A DNA stretch of 15,192 bases, taken from contig DATDVT010000024.1 in the NCBI GenBank assembly GCA_035289905.1, positions 1 through 15,192 on the forward strand. The letters run 5' to 3'. A model generated the notes under the pieces. It was not told the DNA's origin. It ran no database searches and saw only the letters and a program-made list of their open reading frames with translations. A program made the translations under genes and the position numbers. Positions 14,467 to 15,192 of this stretch are shown piece after piece; position 1 is the first letter of the stretch; each line of letters starts with the position of its first letter. The DNA comes from DATDVT01 sp035289905 (GTDB lineage: Archaea; Nanobdellota; Nanobdellia; SCGC-AAA011-G17; GW2011-AR18).

Positions 14467-14526
14467 AGGAAGGCAGCTGCCTTATAATCAAGGAGGCATT
14501 GTGAGTATGTTAAAGCTGTCCTTCCT
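14467..14526. ncRNA. Candidate structured RNA or palindromic element
   Basis: AGGAAGG-CAGC (14467-14477) pairs with GCTG-T-CCTTCCT (14515-14526): 11 bp with a single bulged base. Inside, TGCCT (14478-14482) can pair with AGGCA (14494-14498), leaving a 16-nt unpaired 3' side. Positions 14470-14483 also form a perfect 14-bp palindrome centred on CAGCTG. The element is much richer in GC than its surroundings, and AT-rich TATA-like sequences lie on both sides (14438-14446, 14531-14544). It could be a small RNA read from either strand, a transposon end or a protein-binding dyad. It does not fold as a tRNA and lacks the T-loop motif. Confidence 0.4.
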
Positions 14527-14629
14527 TTTATATAAATTTATAAAGTAGTATTTAAACTTTATGAGAAAAAATTATTTATTTTTTTGAGTTATATATCCTT
14601 TCTCTTTAAAGTAATCTCTATATTTGAAA

Positions 14630-14825
14630 TTAAATGATTTTCAAGCTATTTTTTATATTAATTACTAATACTTTTTGTTTTAATAAGGCTATTAAATCAT
14701 AACGTGATAAGTGCTCCATTGGTTGCAGAAGAGACTTTGCAATTATTTTTTTCTAAAATTCTTTCATTTTAGATATATCTTCAACTGATCATCTAAAATT
14801 AAAATTTATTTCGTAGACCTTAAAT
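14630..14825 (-). pseudogene. Possible decayed reading frame
   Basis: One minus-strand frame gives protein-like segments (S-V-E-D-I-S-K-M-K-E-F; then K-K-I-I-A-K-S-L-L-Q-P-M-E-H-L-S-R-Y-D-L) interrupted only by single TGA and TAG codons, and ends at a TAA at 14630-14632. The longest open part is 14630-14752 (40 codons). This may be a gene remnant, but short open stretches are also expected by chance. No family recognised. Confidence 0.2.
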
Positions 14826-14911
14826 AGATTTTATATTTTGAAGGTTGTTCTATTGTTTTAGTTTGGGCATCTTGTATAAAAAAGGACACTCTTTATATCC
14901 TAGCGAAAGAA

Positions 14912-14931
14912 AACCAACTAATTTATTGGTT
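14912..14931 (+). repeat. Hairpin upstream of tnpB (candidate transposon left-end structure)
   Basis: AACCAA (14912-14917) and TTGGTT (14926-14931) form a perfect 6-bp stem with an 8-nt loop, 63 bp before the tnpB start. IS200/IS605 elements carry subterminal hairpins near their ends, so this may mark the left end. The exact boundary cannot be placed. Confidence 0.35.
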
Positions 14932-14965
14932 GGATGAATTTTGTAGTGGACATGGACATATAAAA

Positions 14966-14973
14966 TATATAAA
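14966..14973 (+). promoter_or_regulatory. TATA box for tnpB
   Basis: TATATAAA is centred 25-26 bp before the ATG at 14995. Leaderless. Confidence 0.5.
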
Positions 14974-14994
14974 TAAATTTCACTTAGTTTAGTT

Positions 14995-15192
14995 ATGATA
15001 AGCTATAAGTTCCGGTTATATCCTAACAAAGAACAACAAGATCGATTAGAATACACTTTAGATATTTGCAGAAGAACTTATAATGAACTTCTTTCAGAGT
15101 TAAATAGTGGATTTACTAAATTAGAACTATCAAATTATCTTTTAGATTTAAAAGCTTGTTACCCAGAAATGAAGAACGTATATTCTAAGGCA
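14995..15192 (+). CDS. tnpB: TnpB (IS200/IS605 OrfB), N-terminal part only
   Basis: The first 66 codons of an RNA-guided nuclease of the IS200/IS605 family, cut by the window edge. The start M-I-S-Y-K-F-R-L-Y-P-N-K-E-Q-Q is the standard opening of the OrfB N-terminal helix-turn-helix domain. It is followed by L-D-I-C-R-R-T-Y-N-E-L-L, which matches the family's C/R-x-x-Y-N pattern. TnpB uses an omega-RNA made from the element's 3' end to cut DNA beside a short target motif. The RuvC residues, zinc finger and right end lie outside the window, so intactness is unknown. No TnpA transposase is visible upstream. The element may be a TnpB-only (IS1341-like) insertion or one mobilised by a TnpA elsewhere. 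Confidence 0.85.
   Translation, partial: MISYKFRLYPNKEQQDRLEYTLDICRRTYNELLSELNSGFTKLELSNYLLDLKACYPEMKNVYSKA

Larger units (their letters stand above)
14429..14994. other. Gene-poor interval before tnpB
   Basis: No intact gene longer than about 40 codons is visible on either strand. The interval contains the TATA box of the membrane protein, a GC-rich structured element (14467-14526), a possibly decayed reading frame (14630-14825), a hairpin (14912-14931) and the TATA box of tnpB. Composition and broken frames suggest degraded or mobile DNA. Confidence 0.6.

Noticed and set aside
14467..14526. A tRNA, suggested by the 7-bp AGGAAGG/CCTTCCT end pairing.
   Set aside because: At 60 nt it is too short, has no T-loop motif and no convincing anticodon arm.
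14662..14766. A short plus-strand open frame ending V-A-E-E-T-L-Q-L-F-F-S-K-I-L-S-F.
   Set aside because: It has no ATG, no promoter or ribosome binding site in the right place, and is only 34 codons plus a stop.

Overview
The window reads as a piece of a very AT-rich archaeal chromosome, most likely from a DPANN-type lineage such as Woesearchaeota or Pacearchaeota. The archaeal signals are Mre11 and Rad50, fibrillarin, ribosomal protein eL15, a YGR210-type YchF GTPase, and TATA boxes about 25 bp upstream of most start codons with no ribosome binding site (leaderless transcription). The lineage is an inference from gene content, compact spacing and composition. No rRNA or tRNA gene was found.

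Layout. Positions 1-186 (minus) hold the N-terminus of an unrecognised protein built from 24-residue repeats; it runs off the left edge. Mre11 (285-1436, plus) and Rad50 (2652-4661, plus) are separated by a bacterial/eukaryal-type tRNA-guanine transglycosylase on the opposite strand (1538-2581). A small four-helix membrane protein (4721-5158) follows. Next is a membrane-anchored ComEC-type metallo-beta-lactamase protein on the minus strand (5222-6058). A MoxR/BchI-type AAA+ ATPase with a four-cysteine insert (6174-7190) overlaps its von Willebrand factor A partner (7177-8334). An MFS exporter (8452-9612), fibrillarin (9643-10296) and an unknown 123-residue protein (10327-10698) continue on plus. 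The last of these overlaps tail to tail with the YchF-like GTPase (10661-11839, minus), which lies downstream of eL15 (11870-12448, minus). A DEAD-box RNA helicase (12672-13856, plus) has its own roughly 100-nt leader. It ends 2 bp from a convergent membrane protein (13859-14428, minus). The right end, 14429-14994, has no intact gene. It holds a GC-rich structured element (14467-14526), a possibly decayed reading frame and a hairpin, and it leads into a TnpB gene cut off by the window edge (14995-15192).

Functional themes are double-strand break repair (Mre11/Rad50), RNA modification and ribosome biology (TGT, fibrillarin, eL15, GTPase, helicase), a chaperone-like AAA+/VWA pair of unknown client, envelope functions (MBL protein, MFS, two small membrane proteins) and mobile DNA. 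The mobile signals are the TnpB gene and a candidate orphan IS200/IS605 right end at 6110-6136.

Three start codons were moved downstream of the longest open frame because the TATA spacing or a ribosome binding site points to a later ATG: 6174, 11839 and 12672. The strongest leads are the repeat protein at the left edge, the Asn-to-Ser change in the Mre11 metal site, the unusual TGT loop, the dyad in the helicase promoter and the structured element at 14467-14526.
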